Source: UBA9659 sp965208605 | GTDB taxonomy: Bacteria > Pseudomonadota > Gammaproteobacteria > Pseudomonadales > Azotimanducaceae | Direction of reading: 5' to 3' | DNA: 64,000 nt | Assembly: GCA_965208605.1 (NCBI GenBank) | Contig: OZ242345.1 | Coordinates: 372,001-436,000, forward strand | In this document: in pieces, positions 8,936 to 17,355 of the stretch | Layout of the letters: every line of letters begins with the position of its first letter | How positions within the stretch are numbered: the stretch's first letter is position 1 | Program-made: the position numbers and the translations under genes | The notes under the pieces: model-generated | What the model was told of the DNA's origin: nothing | Database searches by the model: none | What the model saw: only the letters and a program-made list of their open reading frames with translations

Positions 8936-9313
8936 CTAGATATCAACCGGAAAAGCAATCGCCTTGTCCGCATCTATCTCCTCAGAGGGGATGAAGTTTT
9001 TGACGCTTTTCGGCACTCGCTCAGTCCTTCCCTCAGCCCCCTGTTCAGCTGCTTCCTCAGTCCCTTCCTCAGCCGCTTTGAGAGCATCGCTTTTGACCAG
9101 ATCGTTTTTGACCAGATCGCTTTTGACTACACCATTGTTGCGCATCCGGTCCTCATCGGTCTTGCTATCGGCGCCATTGGCGGTACTAGTGTCCGTCTCC
9201 TCAGACACGGGCTCAGCTTCCGCCGCAGCTACCGATGTTGCTGTCGTTGTTGCTGTTGTTGTAAAAAGCACCAGTGTGCAGCCCATCAACACTAATCTAC
9301 TGAGAAGCTTCAT
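8936..9313 (-). CDS. Small exported protein of the vWA/ExbB operon
   Basis: 125 residues. The N-terminus is a signal sequence; MKLLSRLVLMGC could be a lipobox, though hydrophobicity continues past the Cys, so ordinary cleavage after ATTTATSVAAA is also possible. The middle is Ala/Glu/Thr-rich and low complexity, with a 15-bp in-frame tandem repeat (about 9086-9130) giving SDLVKNDLVKSD. The C-terminal end FIPSEEIDADKAIAFPVDI is compact and looks like the constrained part. The ATG overlaps the stop of the PEGA/SUMF1 gene as ATGA, so it is a true operon member. No family recognised. Confidence 0.65.
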   Translation of the reverse strand: MKLLSRLVLMGCTLVLFTTTATTTATSVAAAEAEPVSEETDTSTANGADSKTDEDRMRNNGVVKSDLVKNDLVKSDALKAAEEGTEEAAEQGAEGRTERVPKSVKNFIPSEEIDADKAIAFPVDI

Positions 9314-11394
9314 TCCGCATACCTCGCTATTCTGAAACCCAGATCCGGTCTGGAATCGCTACCATAGTCCCGATAGGTCCAGCGCAATTCACTAAACCGC
9401 CCCTGAGTATAGTTTGAGCCTCTGATGACATGATAGTCACCCCGGGCAGGACCCACCGGGTCCGTGAGGAGCTCCCGGTGGATTGCCACAGAATAATAAT
9501 CGTGTATCCATTCTGAGACATTGCCCGCCAGATCAAAAATCCCCAGCGCATTGGCGGCAAAGGTACCCGAGGGAGCGGGACCACGATAGTTGTCATTGTA
9601 GTTGACGATATGCTGGGGAGCCATATTCGCCGCCGACTCATCGGCAAAATTACCACTACCGGGTAGCGGTGGCATAGCATCTCCCCAGGGGAAGCGAGTC
9701 GGGGCTTCGCCGGTGCCATACCGGGCGGCCCAAGCCCATTCTGCTTCGGTAGGCAGACGGTAGCCAATCGTCCGGGGCTGCACGAGTTGCCAGTAGCCAT
9801 TCTTTTCTATGTATGCGGGCGGGAGGCGCTCCTGCTTGCTGAGCCAGTTACAGAATCTAGCGACCTGATCCCAGGACACATTCACCACCGGTCGCGGGTC
9901 CTCGTTCAGCAGGGCACGGCTTAATTTCCCCGAGTCGTGCCCGGGGTCAAAGGCTCGGAAACTCTTGTTGCTGATTTCTGTTTTCCCCAGATAGTAGGCA
10001 TGGGTGAGTAGCAGTTCCTTTTGTATTTCATTGGAGCGGCGGCCGGGTTCGCGGCGGTCGGCGCCCAGGGTCATCTTGCCGGGCTGGATGTACTTGAGTT
10101 CGTCCCCCAGAGAGGTGCTGAGTTGCTTGGGGGTGGCGGCGAGTTTGGCTTCCGCCTCGGTGACGAGTTGCACTTCCAAGGCCTGGGGGAGCCCCGCCTG
10201 CAGGGTGACTGTGGTTTCCCAGGGGGCATAGTCGGGATGTTCAATGCGTAGTTGATGTTGCCTTGCCGGGAGTTCCAGGGTTTGGTTGGGTGCGCCTCTT
10301 TCCTCCCCATTGACGAAGAGAATGCCGCCCGCCGGCCTGGCTATCAGGTGAAGGGTGCCATTATCGGCTTCTAATACCAGATGCAGCTGCTGCTCTGCTT
10401 CGGCGGCTATGCGCAGCGGTTGATGCCGTGCCTGATAGCCCGCCTTGGTGACCCTCAGCGCATAGTCCTCTCTGGGTGCCAGGGAGATATCCAGGGGCGT
10501 TTGCCCATAGTAGTTGCCGTCAAGGGTGATATGGGCAGCAGCAGGTTCGGTACTTAGTCGGAGTAGCCCCTCGGCCTGGACCAGGATAACCTCGGGGAGG
10601 ATGACATCTTCCTGCGGCACTATGCTGAGTGGGGTATACCAGGCAACATAACCCGGCTTGCGGAGCATGAGCTTATGCGGGCCTGCCAAGAGCTCAATGC
10701 GGGTCGGCGTGAGCCCAGCAGCACCGGGTACTTCGGCATCATCAACCACGAGGCGCGCCCCGGCCGGCTGAGAAGAAATAGTCACCGCTGCCCAGGCGGG
10801 GGACAAGACGCCAGTAATTGCCTGCTCAATACGCATGCCTTCAATACTAATCTCGGTCTGATAGGGCAGATATCGGGGATGCTTAAGACTCAGGCGGTGC
10901 TCGCCCGCTGCTACTGCCTCCAGGGTGAGGGGAGTGGTGCCGACAACTTCCTGGTCAATAGAAACCTGGACGCCAGCAACGGGGTCTGAGATTACTTTCA
11001 GGATCCCCGGCAGACGCCTTAGGAGGAGCTCAAAAGTCTGCTCAGGCCGGTCATTGACTGAGAAGGTCTCAAGATAATCTGCATAACCGGGAGCGGTGGC
11101 AACCAAAGTGTAGTCGCCCGCAAGCATGAGTTGCCTGCCGCCCAGAGTATAGCTCGGCAAGCCACTGGTGAACTCAATGCTCGCGGTCTCCGGAAGGGTG
11201 TTGAACTTCACTGACCTGGCGTTAACCATAAATAGTGCCAAGACTGCTAGCAGTACAAACACCAGCAGCAGCAGTAGTTTCAACGGGCTGATGCGCGATA
11301 TCAGGGACCGCTTGCCCGGGGCTAGAGCCGGAGTAAAATCAATCGCACTGAGTGGCTTATTTCCCGATGCGTCCGTTGAGTCTTGCTTGCTCAT
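9310..11394 (-). CDS. Membrane protein with PEGA repeats and SUMF1/FGE-like domain
   Basis: 694 residues: cytoplasmic N-terminus, one membrane helix (about 38-57), a run of PEGA-type beta modules (about 70-430; recurring patterns such as GVQVSIDQEVVGTTPLTL and AHITLDGNYYGQTPLDISL), then a formylglycine-generating-enzyme/SUMF1 fold (about 440-694) with YRLPTEAEWAWAAR, FPWGD, GIFDLAGNVSEW, VIRGSNY and a terminal GFRIAR. The paired catalytic cysteines of aerobic FGE near the C-terminus are absent (RGSNYTQGRFSELRW instead), so formylglycine formation is unlikely; related domains also serve in PvdO, EgtB and ligand-binding proteins. The domain should be periplasmic. Starts and stops overlap both neighbours by four bases. 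Confidence 0.8.
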   Translation of the reverse strand: MSKQDSTDASGNKPLSAIDFTPALAPGKRSLISRISPLKLLLLLVFVLLAVLALFMVNARSVKFNTLPETASIEFTSGLPSYTLGGRQLMLAGDYTLVATAPGYADYLETFSVNDRPEQTFELLLRRLPGILKVISDPVAGVQVSIDQEVVGTTPLTLEAVAAGEHRLSLKHPRYLPYQTEISIEGMRIEQAITGVLSPAWAAVTISSQPAGARLVVDDAEVPGAAGLTPTRIELLAGPHKLMLRKPGYVAWYTPLSIVPQEDVILPEVILVQAEGLLRLSTEPAAAHITLDGNYYGQTPLDISLAPREDYALRVTKAGYQARHQPLRIAAEAEQQLHLVLEADNGTLHLIARPAGGILFVNGEERGAPNQTLELPARQHQLRIEHPDYAPWETTVTLQAGLPQALEVQLVTEAEAKLAATPKQLSTSLGDELKYIQPGKMTLGADRREPGRRSNEIQKELLLTHAYYLGKTEISNKSFRAFDPGHDSGKLSRALLNEDPRPVVNVSWDQVARFCNWLSKQERLPPAYIEKNGYWQLVQPRTIGYRLPTEAEWAWAARYGTGEAPTRFPWGDAMPPLPGSGNFADESAANMAPQHIVNYNDNYRGPAPSGTFAANALGIFDLAGNVSEWIHDYYSVAIHRELLTDPVGPARGDYHVIRGSNYTQGRFSELRWTYRDYGSDSRPDLGFRIARYAE

Positions 11395-13670
11395 ATCTTT
11401 TCATTACAGATGATTTTAATGGGGGCGGGTCTGGTCCCGGCCCTGAGGCTGAGTGCTCGCCGGACATCTCTATAACCACTACGTTTACCCAGGATGGTGT
11501 AGTCGCCGGGGATGAGTGTTAATTCTTTGCTGTTCAGCAGACCCAAGCGACCTACCTTGTAGACCGTGATGCTGGTTTTATTGTCCGATATCAGGGTCAC
11601 TGGGATCGGGATTCGGGCACCGGAAATCAGCCGCGCCAGGGTATCTATGTAGGCTAGCCAGGTGTCTGGTTTGGATTCCCGGCGGGAGGCGGCAACCAGG
11701 GCTTCTCTTGCTTCATTAAGGGCGGCATCGGTTTGCATCAGCGCGGGGTTGGCGACATACCGTTGCAGGCTGTCTTCAAGGGCAATCCCCTCCCTTGCCT
11801 GCTCAATGCCACGATTGGCGAAGACCAGCGTAGCGTCTATGTTCAATGCTGCCTCAAAGGCCTCAATGGCCTCCTGCCAGTGCCAGGCTTTGAGCTGCGC
11901 TTCGGCGGTTTGACGATGCTTATTGATATTATCTCGGTTGGCGGTCTGTTGTACTTGGAGCAGCCCCTCTGCAGGTGCTGCTGAGTCGGGCAGAATCTTC
12001 TGGGCTCGGGTGAAATCATCCCGAGCAACAGCATAGTCCCTGGCGGCAAGGGCAGTGAAGGCGCGGGACATGGCTTGATTGAAGGCCGCTTGCCTGAGGC
12101 GCGCCTGGACTCGCTCAATATCCGCTCGCGCCTGGGTCTTATCGAGCCTGTTGGCGGTTTGATAGGCGGCCAGGGCGGCGGGTAATTGTGCTTTACTTTC
12201 CAGCAATTCCCCTTCCTGAATGTTACTGAGTACCTCTGCTAGATTTTCCGCCCGGGCAAGTTTTACCCGGAGCGCAGCATTGGCACCCTCTATAGCACTC
12301 GCGATGGTGAAGGCTTCCAGTGCACTCTGCTGGTCGCCGGCAACCAGGGCGGCATCGCCTATCGCTACCTGGGCGGCAACTACCGAAGGGGCTTGCTCCA
12401 AGAGGGCTTCAAGGGCAGTGGTGCCCTCCTGATAGCTTGCCAGTGCTGCCCCATAGTCTTGATTACGATATAGATCATCGGCCGCATCGGCAGCGCTACT
12501 GAGCTGGGCAAAGTCGGCACCTGCCCAGAGGCTGACTCCTATGGCTTCCAGTTCGGTCTGGCGGCGGAGCAGTTTTTGCCCCTGTTCCTGCGCCAGTGCC
12601 TGCATGTGTTCTGAACGTGCCTGGGCAACGGGTGCGGGTCCAGTGGCTTTATCATTGGTTCCAAGAGCGGTTCCAGCATCGGTTTCAACATCGGTTTCAG
12701 GAGCGGCTCTGCTACTCGCCCTATCAGAAGGGACGACCCGCCTATCTGAGAGGAAGAAAAACAAGGCCGCGGCAAGTACCAGGGTACCCACCAAAGCCGT
12801 TACCAGACTGAGGGCTGAGACCCTGCCTTGCCCGCGGATGCTGGGCGGCTGCCGGGTACCGGGGCGCGTATTCCTTACCTGCTTGCTGCTATCCTCCAGG
12901 TTAAAGGAAATAGGCTGGATACCGATATCTTGTTGATCAAAATGTGCTGCCAGCACCGACTCTAGACTCTGCAGGTCAACAGACCGGTCATAGGGAGAGG
13001 TTTGCAGCATCTTCTCGACCAGGGAAGCGATTTCCGGGGCCAGGGGGCTGTCCGGCACTACCCCAGGCTGCCATTGCTGACCGGTCAGACTATGAAATAT
13101 CAAACAACCCAGAGAATAGTAGTCGTCCGAGAAGTCGGGCGGCTGGTTATTTTGTGCTTCTGGACTCAGCCAGGGATGATATTCCTGGTCGTCACACAGG
13201 TCGGCGGGAATGCCCCAGCCAGTGATGTGTAATTTGCCCGATGGTGCCAGGAGCAGATTACCGGGATGCAAGCGCCCATGCGCAAAGCCGGATTGGTGGG
13301 CATATTGGAGCCCATTCAGCAAAGCACCCAGCACCTGCCAGAGGTGCGCGGGGGACTTGCCCACGGGGGTAAAGTAGGTCCCGGATTCAACATGCTCCTC
13401 GGACCAGTAGTAGGCCTCCTCAGTGGCATCATATTCCAGGACCCTACTGATATTGGGGTGAATCAAGCCTTTCAACTTGCCCAGGACGCCCGTCATGGCA
13501 AGCCAGTCCGATTGCGCCAGCTGCTCAGCATCCAGGACGCGCAGCAGCACCTGTTCCCGGGTGGAGTTATGCCTTGCCAGCCAAGACTCGCCTTTGCTTG
13601 CCTGCCTATGCCTGCTAATGAGTGTGAAATGCGGTGGGAAGGCCTGACCTTCAACCAAGGGCTTTGTCAT
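11391..13670 (-). CDS. Membrane pseudokinase with repeat-rich periplasmic region
   Basis: 759 residues. Residues 1-240 have the serine/threonine kinase fold: YWSEEHVESG hinge, FAHGRLHPGNLLL catalytic-loop equivalent, LSPEAQ (APE) and DDYYSLGCLIFHSLTG. Key catalytic residues are replaced: VAIK Lys is Arg44, the HRD Asp is Arg133 and the DFG Asp is Gly151 (ITGWGIP); no glycine-rich loop is visible. It should therefore bind rather than phosphorylate. A membrane helix lies at about 285-306, followed by helical TPR-like repeats (about 350-660) and a small beta-rich PEGA-like end (GDYTILGKRSGYRDVRRAL). Its stop overlaps the PEGA/SUMF1 start as ATGA. First gene of the close-packed block. Confidence 0.82.
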   Translation of the reverse strand: MTKPLVEGQAFPPHFTLISRHRQASKGESWLARHNSTREQVLLRVLDAEQLAQSDWLAMTGVLGKLKGLIHPNISRVLEYDATEEAYYWSEEHVESGTYFTPVGKSPAHLWQVLGALLNGLQYAHQSGFAHGRLHPGNLLLAPSGKLHITGWGIPADLCDDQEYHPWLSPEAQNNQPPDFSDDYYSLGCLIFHSLTGQQWQPGVVPDSPLAPEIASLVEKMLQTSPYDRSVDLQSLESVLAAHFDQQDIGIQPISFNLEDSSKQVRNTRPGTRQPPSIRGQGRVSALSLVTALVGTLVLAAALFFFLSDRRVVPSDRASSRAAPETDVETDAGTALGTNDKATGPAPVAQARSEHMQALAQEQGQKLLRRQTELEAIGVSLWAGADFAQLSSAADAADDLYRNQDYGAALASYQEGTTALEALLEQAPSVVAAQVAIGDAALVAGDQQSALEAFTIASAIEGANAALRVKLARAENLAEVLSNIQEGELLESKAQLPAALAAYQTANRLDKTQARADIERVQARLRQAAFNQAMSRAFTALAARDYAVARDDFTRAQKILPDSAAPAEGLLQVQQTANRDNINKHRQTAEAQLKAWHWQEAIEAFEAALNIDATLVFANRGIEQAREGIALEDSLQRYVANPALMQTDAALNEAREALVAASRRESKPDTWLAYIDTLARLISGARIPIPVTLISDNKTSITVYKVGRLGLLNSKELTLIPGDYTILGKRSGYRDVRRALSLRAGTRPAPIKIICNEKI

Positions 13671-13710
13671 GCTGGTCTATCCGATACACTGATGTTTTGA
13701 ATCTTGTGGC

Positions 13711-13797
13711 AACTATCATAGGGGCTACCTATAGGGGCTTAGCATAGGGGCTACCTATAGAGGCTACCTATAGGGGCTTAGCATAGGCGCTTAGGGT
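13711..13797. repeat. Tandem repeat between pseudokinase and lipoprotein genes
   Basis: The 120-base gap is dominated by alternating copies of ataggggctacct and ataggggcttagc, about six units of 13 bases. It separates the lipoprotein gene end from the pseudokinase start and leaves no obvious Shine-Dalgarno for the latter. Confidence 0.85.
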
Positions 13798-14975
13798 GCC
13801 ACCGCTGGGCTGGTTTCTTGCCGGTAGATGTCTTTCAATAACTGCCGCCACTGTATATATTGGTCTCTAGCAGTACCCGTTAATTCTATTGTTTTCCCTT
13901 CAATATCAATAACATAAGGAGCAATCTCGGCACCGAGGGATTGGCTGAGTTCCTCCAATGCTTCGGCGTGGATTTTTGCTTCCTTGAACCGCTCTATACC
14001 ACTGCCAACTACGCCAATGCCGCCGAGGACGGTACCCACCGCGGCACTACTCTCTGCTGAATTGGAGCTCTTAGCACCCGCGGCAATGCCGCCAAGGACC
14101 AATAGCGCACCACCGATTAAGCGATTTCTTGCCTGACGTTTGAGCTCTTGCAAACGTATGGCTTCATCATAGGTCGCATGGCGCCATTCGTCGTAGGAGG
14201 GCTTCATATCACGATGAAACAGCTGGTAATGCTCGTCTAAAGTGTCCAGGAAAAGATATTCCTGTTCTTTAATACGTGCCACTCGCTCCAGGATGGCATC
14301 TGATTCCGCCGGTAACCGAACCACTTTGACCCTGCCGGAAGCCGAAGTACGCAGATAGTCGCCAAAGGCATCGGGTGCCAGGTCCCGGGCAAATTTGAGG
14401 TCGGCGATTTCTTTGATGGCGATGATGCGTTTTTCACTGCGCCTTTGCCGGGCTTTTAAGAGCGCATTGGCAACCTTGTTGTAGAAATCCTGAAATGGAT
14501 CCTCAACCGGCCTTGCATAAGAATATTTACTTGCCTTATCGGTGAAGGGCTTGTCAAACCAGACTCTGCCTGATGCATCAACGGCTCTAATTTGTACTTT
14601 CAGGCCTTCCCCATCGGACTGCAAAATCCTGCCCGTCAACTGAACATCAACACTATCGGAAGCGGTCGGGGTGACGCGCACGGCACCCCAGTTGCCGGTC
14701 AGTTCCAGGGTGCTTTTCAAATGATAGGCAAGGTAACTGGATTCCCCCCGGCGGACATCAGGGATGATGAGTTCTTTTTCCTGTACCGCTGGGCTTGATG
14801 GTATGCCAGGGTCTATAGGCTGGATGCCAATATCCAGTAGTTGCTCTGGCGGGATGGAGGCACCTGCTTGAATGGCCGGTTTAGAATTGGCGGTTACCAC
14901 CTGGGTGCTAGAGCAGCCAGTGAGCAGGAGGCAGGACACTAATATGCTTGCTAGTAATCTTGTGCTTCTGTCCAT
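13791..14975 (-). CDS. Lipoprotein of the vWA/ExbB locus
   Basis: 394 residues from the ATG at 14975, which has GAAGGAAG upstream; the frame stays open further upstream but this start gives a clean lipoprotein signal (LASILVSCLLLTGC). The mature part has a stretch ELIIPDVRRGESSYLAYHL, a beta-rich region, a basic helical segment, a Gly/Ala-rich hydrophobic patch (about 300-325, GGALLVLGGIAAGA) resembling glycine-zipper segments, and a C-terminal helical region. The DIGIQPI heptapeptide near residue 40 also occurs in the pseudokinase (about residue 247). No family recognised. Probably an outer-membrane lipoprotein acting with the operon products. Confidence 0.72.
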   Translation of the reverse strand: MDRSTRLLASILVSCLLLTGCSSTQVVTANSKPAIQAGASIPPEQLLDIGIQPIDPGIPSSPAVQEKELIIPDVRRGESSYLAYHLKSTLELTGNWGAVRVTPTASDSVDVQLTGRILQSDGEGLKVQIRAVDASGRVWFDKPFTDKASKYSYARPVEDPFQDFYNKVANALLKARQRRSEKRIIAIKEIADLKFARDLAPDAFGDYLRTSASGRVKVVRLPAESDAILERVARIKEQEYLFLDTLDEHYQLFHRDMKPSYDEWRHATYDEAIRLQELKRQARNRLIGGALLVLGGIAAGAKSSNSAESSAAVGTVLGGIGVVGSGIERFKEAKIHAEALEELSQSLGAEIAPYVIDIEGKTIELTGTARDQYIQWRQLLKDIYRQETSPAVAP

Positions 14976-14997
14976 GGCGGTGCTTCCTTCTTGGGGA

Positions 14998-16380
14998 TTA
15001 GAGGCCTTCTTTGTATTTTTTATACTCTTCCCAGAGCTTTTTTCTGAGCTCCGGGTCAGTTTCTGCTTGTGCGGCTTCGCGCAGCTGTCGGGCAACAATG
15101 TCATCTCCCTGAGCACTGGGTATATCGTCTGGTATAGGGGGTACTGATGTCGGCGCGAGAATGACCGGTACCGTTTTATCATCCGCTGGTTCCTGGGCAG
15201 ATTCCAGACCCTCAGCCTCGGGTTCATCCATGCCCTCGCCCTCAGTGCCACCGAGTATCACTAGCCCTGGAATACTGCTGGCTCCATGTGGTGCGGGCAT
15301 AGTATCAATAACTGCTTGCCGGGCATCCATGATTTTACCTTCAAAGATGGCGATGGACTGATCAAGTTCCTTGTCCAGCTCACTTTTTGGTGCCTCGCCT
15401 CTTGTTCCCAGGTCTATGTCGTCGGGGAACTCAATGTCTGTTGAAAATATAGCCCCGGTGGCAACAATGATGGCGACATTGGCTTCCTGCAAGGCTGTTT
15501 CTGCCTCTTCAAAAATATCTTCCATGCCGGGCAGTCTAGGGAGCTCTTCTAACTCGGCTTTTGTTTCCAGCAGTTCTTGACCGGCGATGAGTATCTTGAG
15601 CCGTGCCTCGGCAATAGCAGCTTCGGCGGCGGCAAGCTCTTCATCTGTGGTGGCATCTTCCAGACCATGACCGGCGGTTTCCAAGGCGATGCCGGCTTCT
15701 TCCAGGGCGATTCTGAGATCATCTATGCCGGGCATAGCACCGGTGTCGGTATCAATAATTCCGTCCCTCGGGTCACCCTCGCCGGTGCCGGTTGCGCCTG
15801 AGTCTTGTAAGAGGGGGTCCCATTCTTCTTCGGAGTCTACTGTGCCCAGGTCCTGACCAGATTGACCAATCTTTTGCCCCGCCTTTTTCAAAGACTTAGC
15901 AGCGGCTTCCTGCTGTTGTTGCTTGCCACCCGGACTGCTAGTAGTTTGTCCCCCTGAAGTAGCGGGACGGTCGGAAGAGGAGCCAGTGCTAGGGCTTTGT
16001 TTTCCAGAACGCTCTCCAGAACGCTCTCCAGAACTAGTGGAAGGACTACTAGAAGGACGGTTGGAAGGACGGCCGGAAGAAGAACCAATGCTAGGGCTTT
16101 GCTTTCCAGAGCTAGACGGACTGCTGGAAGGGCTACTAGAAGGACTGCTGGTTTTCTGTTTGCTCCCCGAGGGCTGGCTTGTTGAGGGCTTGCTTGCTGA
16201 GGGGCTAGGGGGAGACGGCATGCTGGGTGCTGATGTCGGTGCTGGCGGCGGGCTAGTAGTGGCTGGCGTTGAGCAGGCTTGCAACAACACGAGGCACACG
16301 GGAGTAGCACCCAAGACAAGGGTCCTGGATGCTCGCCTAAACAACTTGTGGAAGGCATGGCTTCTTGACTGCATAACCAT
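14998..16380 (-). CDS. Ser/Pro-rich lipoprotein
   Basis: 460 residues. The signal ends in a lipobox (VCLVLLQAC, Cys about 36). Residues 37-155 are a Ser/Pro/Gly/Thr linker with many internal repeats (SSPSSSP, SGERSGERSG) matching imperfect DNA repeats at about 15990-16160. The rest is acidic and helical (repeated EEAGIALETAG-like segments), ending in LRKKLWEEYKKYKEGL. The start is chosen by AAGGGG seven bases before the ATG. The architecture suggests an outer-membrane lipoprotein with a flexible stalk and a coiled helical head. It appears to head the minus-strand operon, 22 bases before the next lipoprotein gene. Confidence 0.72.
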   Translation of the reverse strand: MVMQSRSHAFHKLFRRASRTLVLGATPVCLVLLQACSTPATTSPPPAPTSAPSMPSPPSPSASKPSTSQPSGSKQKTSSPSSSPSSSPSSSGKQSPSIGSSSGRPSNRPSSSPSTSSGERSGERSGKQSPSTGSSSDRPATSGGQTTSSPGGKQQQQEAAAKSLKKAGQKIGQSGQDLGTVDSEEEWDPLLQDSGATGTGEGDPRDGIIDTDTGAMPGIDDLRIALEEAGIALETAGHGLEDATTDEELAAAEAAIAEARLKILIAGQELLETKAELEELPRLPGMEDIFEEAETALQEANVAIIVATGAIFSTDIEFPDDIDLGTRGEAPKSELDKELDQSIAIFEGKIMDARQAVIDTMPAPHGASSIPGLVILGGTEGEGMDEPEAEGLESAQEPADDKTVPVILAPTSVPPIPDDIPSAQGDDIVARQLREAAQAETDPELRKKLWEEYKKYKEGL

Positions 16381-16457
16381 CTGCGGTCCCCTTGAAGGGA
16401 TAATCTAGATGATGAAGTGTAACTGAATTGATAGAGTAGATAACATACCTTTAAGTT

Positions 16458-16594
16458 CCGCTTTATGTGTCGCTTTATGTGTCGCTTTATGTACCAGTGT
16501 AATACCCTCACGTAAATAACAGTCATGTAAATAAAAGTCATGTAAATAACCGTCACTTAATTAACCCTCACTTAAATAACAGTCATGTAATTAA
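16458..16594. repeat. Two tandem repeats in the divergent promoter region
   Basis: First array: three copies of a 12-base unit (tcgctttatgtg) at about 16460-16495. Second array: about six 14-15-base units of the type gtaaataacagtcat from about 16514 to 16594. They fill the 240-base gap between the divergently transcribed Ser/Pro-rich lipoprotein and the next lipoprotein, so any promoters lie in or between them. Confidence 0.88.
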
Positions 16595-16621
16595 CACTAG
16601 AGAATAGATCGGAGGTAGTAG

Positions 16622-17272
16622 ATGGTAACGCAACTGGAAATGACGACGGTGAAGCGGCTGCCGATGAGTTCCTTGATGACACTACTGATGCTCTTCGGGA
16701 GCCTGGTGCTGGTATCGGGCTGTACGACCAGTGTGGTGGTAGAGGGGACGGTGCCCACACCCCTGGTGCAGAAGATTCCAGCACGGCTGGGCGTTCACTA
16801 TTCCGAGGCCTTCAAAAACTATCATCACCAGGAAGAGATTGAAGACCTGGGCACCTGGAGCATCGATTTTGGGGTTCAGAATCTGGCTTTCTTTCGGAAC
16901 CTGACCCAGGCCATGTTTTTTCGGGTGGAAGAAATAGACGCGCCCAGCCCCAGTGCCGAGGAGCAGCGGCGGCTTGATGGGGTACTGGTGCCAGAGATTA
17001 CGAAGTTTGGCTTCCTGGTGCCGGAGATATCAGGATTAAAATTTTATTCCGTGTCCATAGAGTATCAGCTAAGGATGTACAACAAACAGGGTGCAAAAAT
17101 CGGGGAATGGACCCTGGTTGGTTATGGTAAAAGCGAGGGCGGTATGTTCACCGCCGATGATGCCCTCAATGAGGCGACGGCACTGGCTATTCGCGATGGT
17201 GGGGCGCGCATAGCAATAGAGCTAGCGACTCAGCCGGGAATTCGGGCTTGGATGAATACTTTAGAAGAATAG
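16622..17272 (+). CDS. Lipoprotein, divergent from the vWA/ExbB operon
   Basis: 216 residues; start supported by GGAGG just upstream. Signal peptide with lipobox LVLVSGC (Cys about 34). The mature domain is mixed alpha/beta with LGTWSIDFGVQNLAFFRNL, LDGVLVPEITKFGF and YSVSIEYQLRMYNKQG, a pattern seen in small outer-membrane lipoproteins that sit on helical or beta platforms, but I cannot name the family. It is followed by a second lipoprotein on the same strand after a repeat-filled 83-base gap. Confidence 0.7.
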   Translation: MVTQLEMTTVKRLPMSSLMTLLMLFGSLVLVSGCTTSVVVEGTVPTPLVQKIPARLGVHYSEAFKNYHHQEEIEDLGTWSIDFGVQNLAFFRNLTQAMFFRVEEIDAPSPSAEEQRRLDGVLVPEITKFGFLVPEISGLKFYSVSIEYQLRMYNKQGAKIGEWTLVGYGKSEGGMFTADDALNEATALAIRDGGARIAIELATQPGIRAWMNTLEE

Positions 17273-17279
17273 CTTAGCA

Positions 17280-17347
17280 GAATAACTTAAAAGAATACTT
17301 TAGAAGAATACTTTAGAAGAACACTTTAGAAGAACGCTTTAGAAGAG
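17280..17347. repeat. 14-bp tandem repeat containing ctttagaag
   Basis: About five units of the type aatactttagaaga run between two plus-strand lipoprotein genes. The core ctttagaag (or its complement cttctaaag) recurs in repeats near 47660-47690, 48508-48598 and 60740-60755, suggesting a common seed sequence. Confidence 0.88.
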
Positions 17348-17355
17348 CTAAGCAC

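Noticed and set aside
13791..15251. Longer version of the first lipoprotein with 92 extra residues
   Set aside because: The extension overlaps the upstream lipoprotein gene, is rich in basic residues and would bury the lipoprotein signal.
15888..16556. A 222-codon open frame opposite-phase to the Ser/Pro-rich lipoprotein gene
   Set aside because: It is another frame of the same strand region; the lipoprotein frame has a signal peptide, lipobox and Shine-Dalgarno, this one has none and starts in a tandem repeat.
16458..16594. Possible CRISPR array
   Set aside because: Units are 12-15 bases and contiguous, without unique spacers; no cas genes are in the window.
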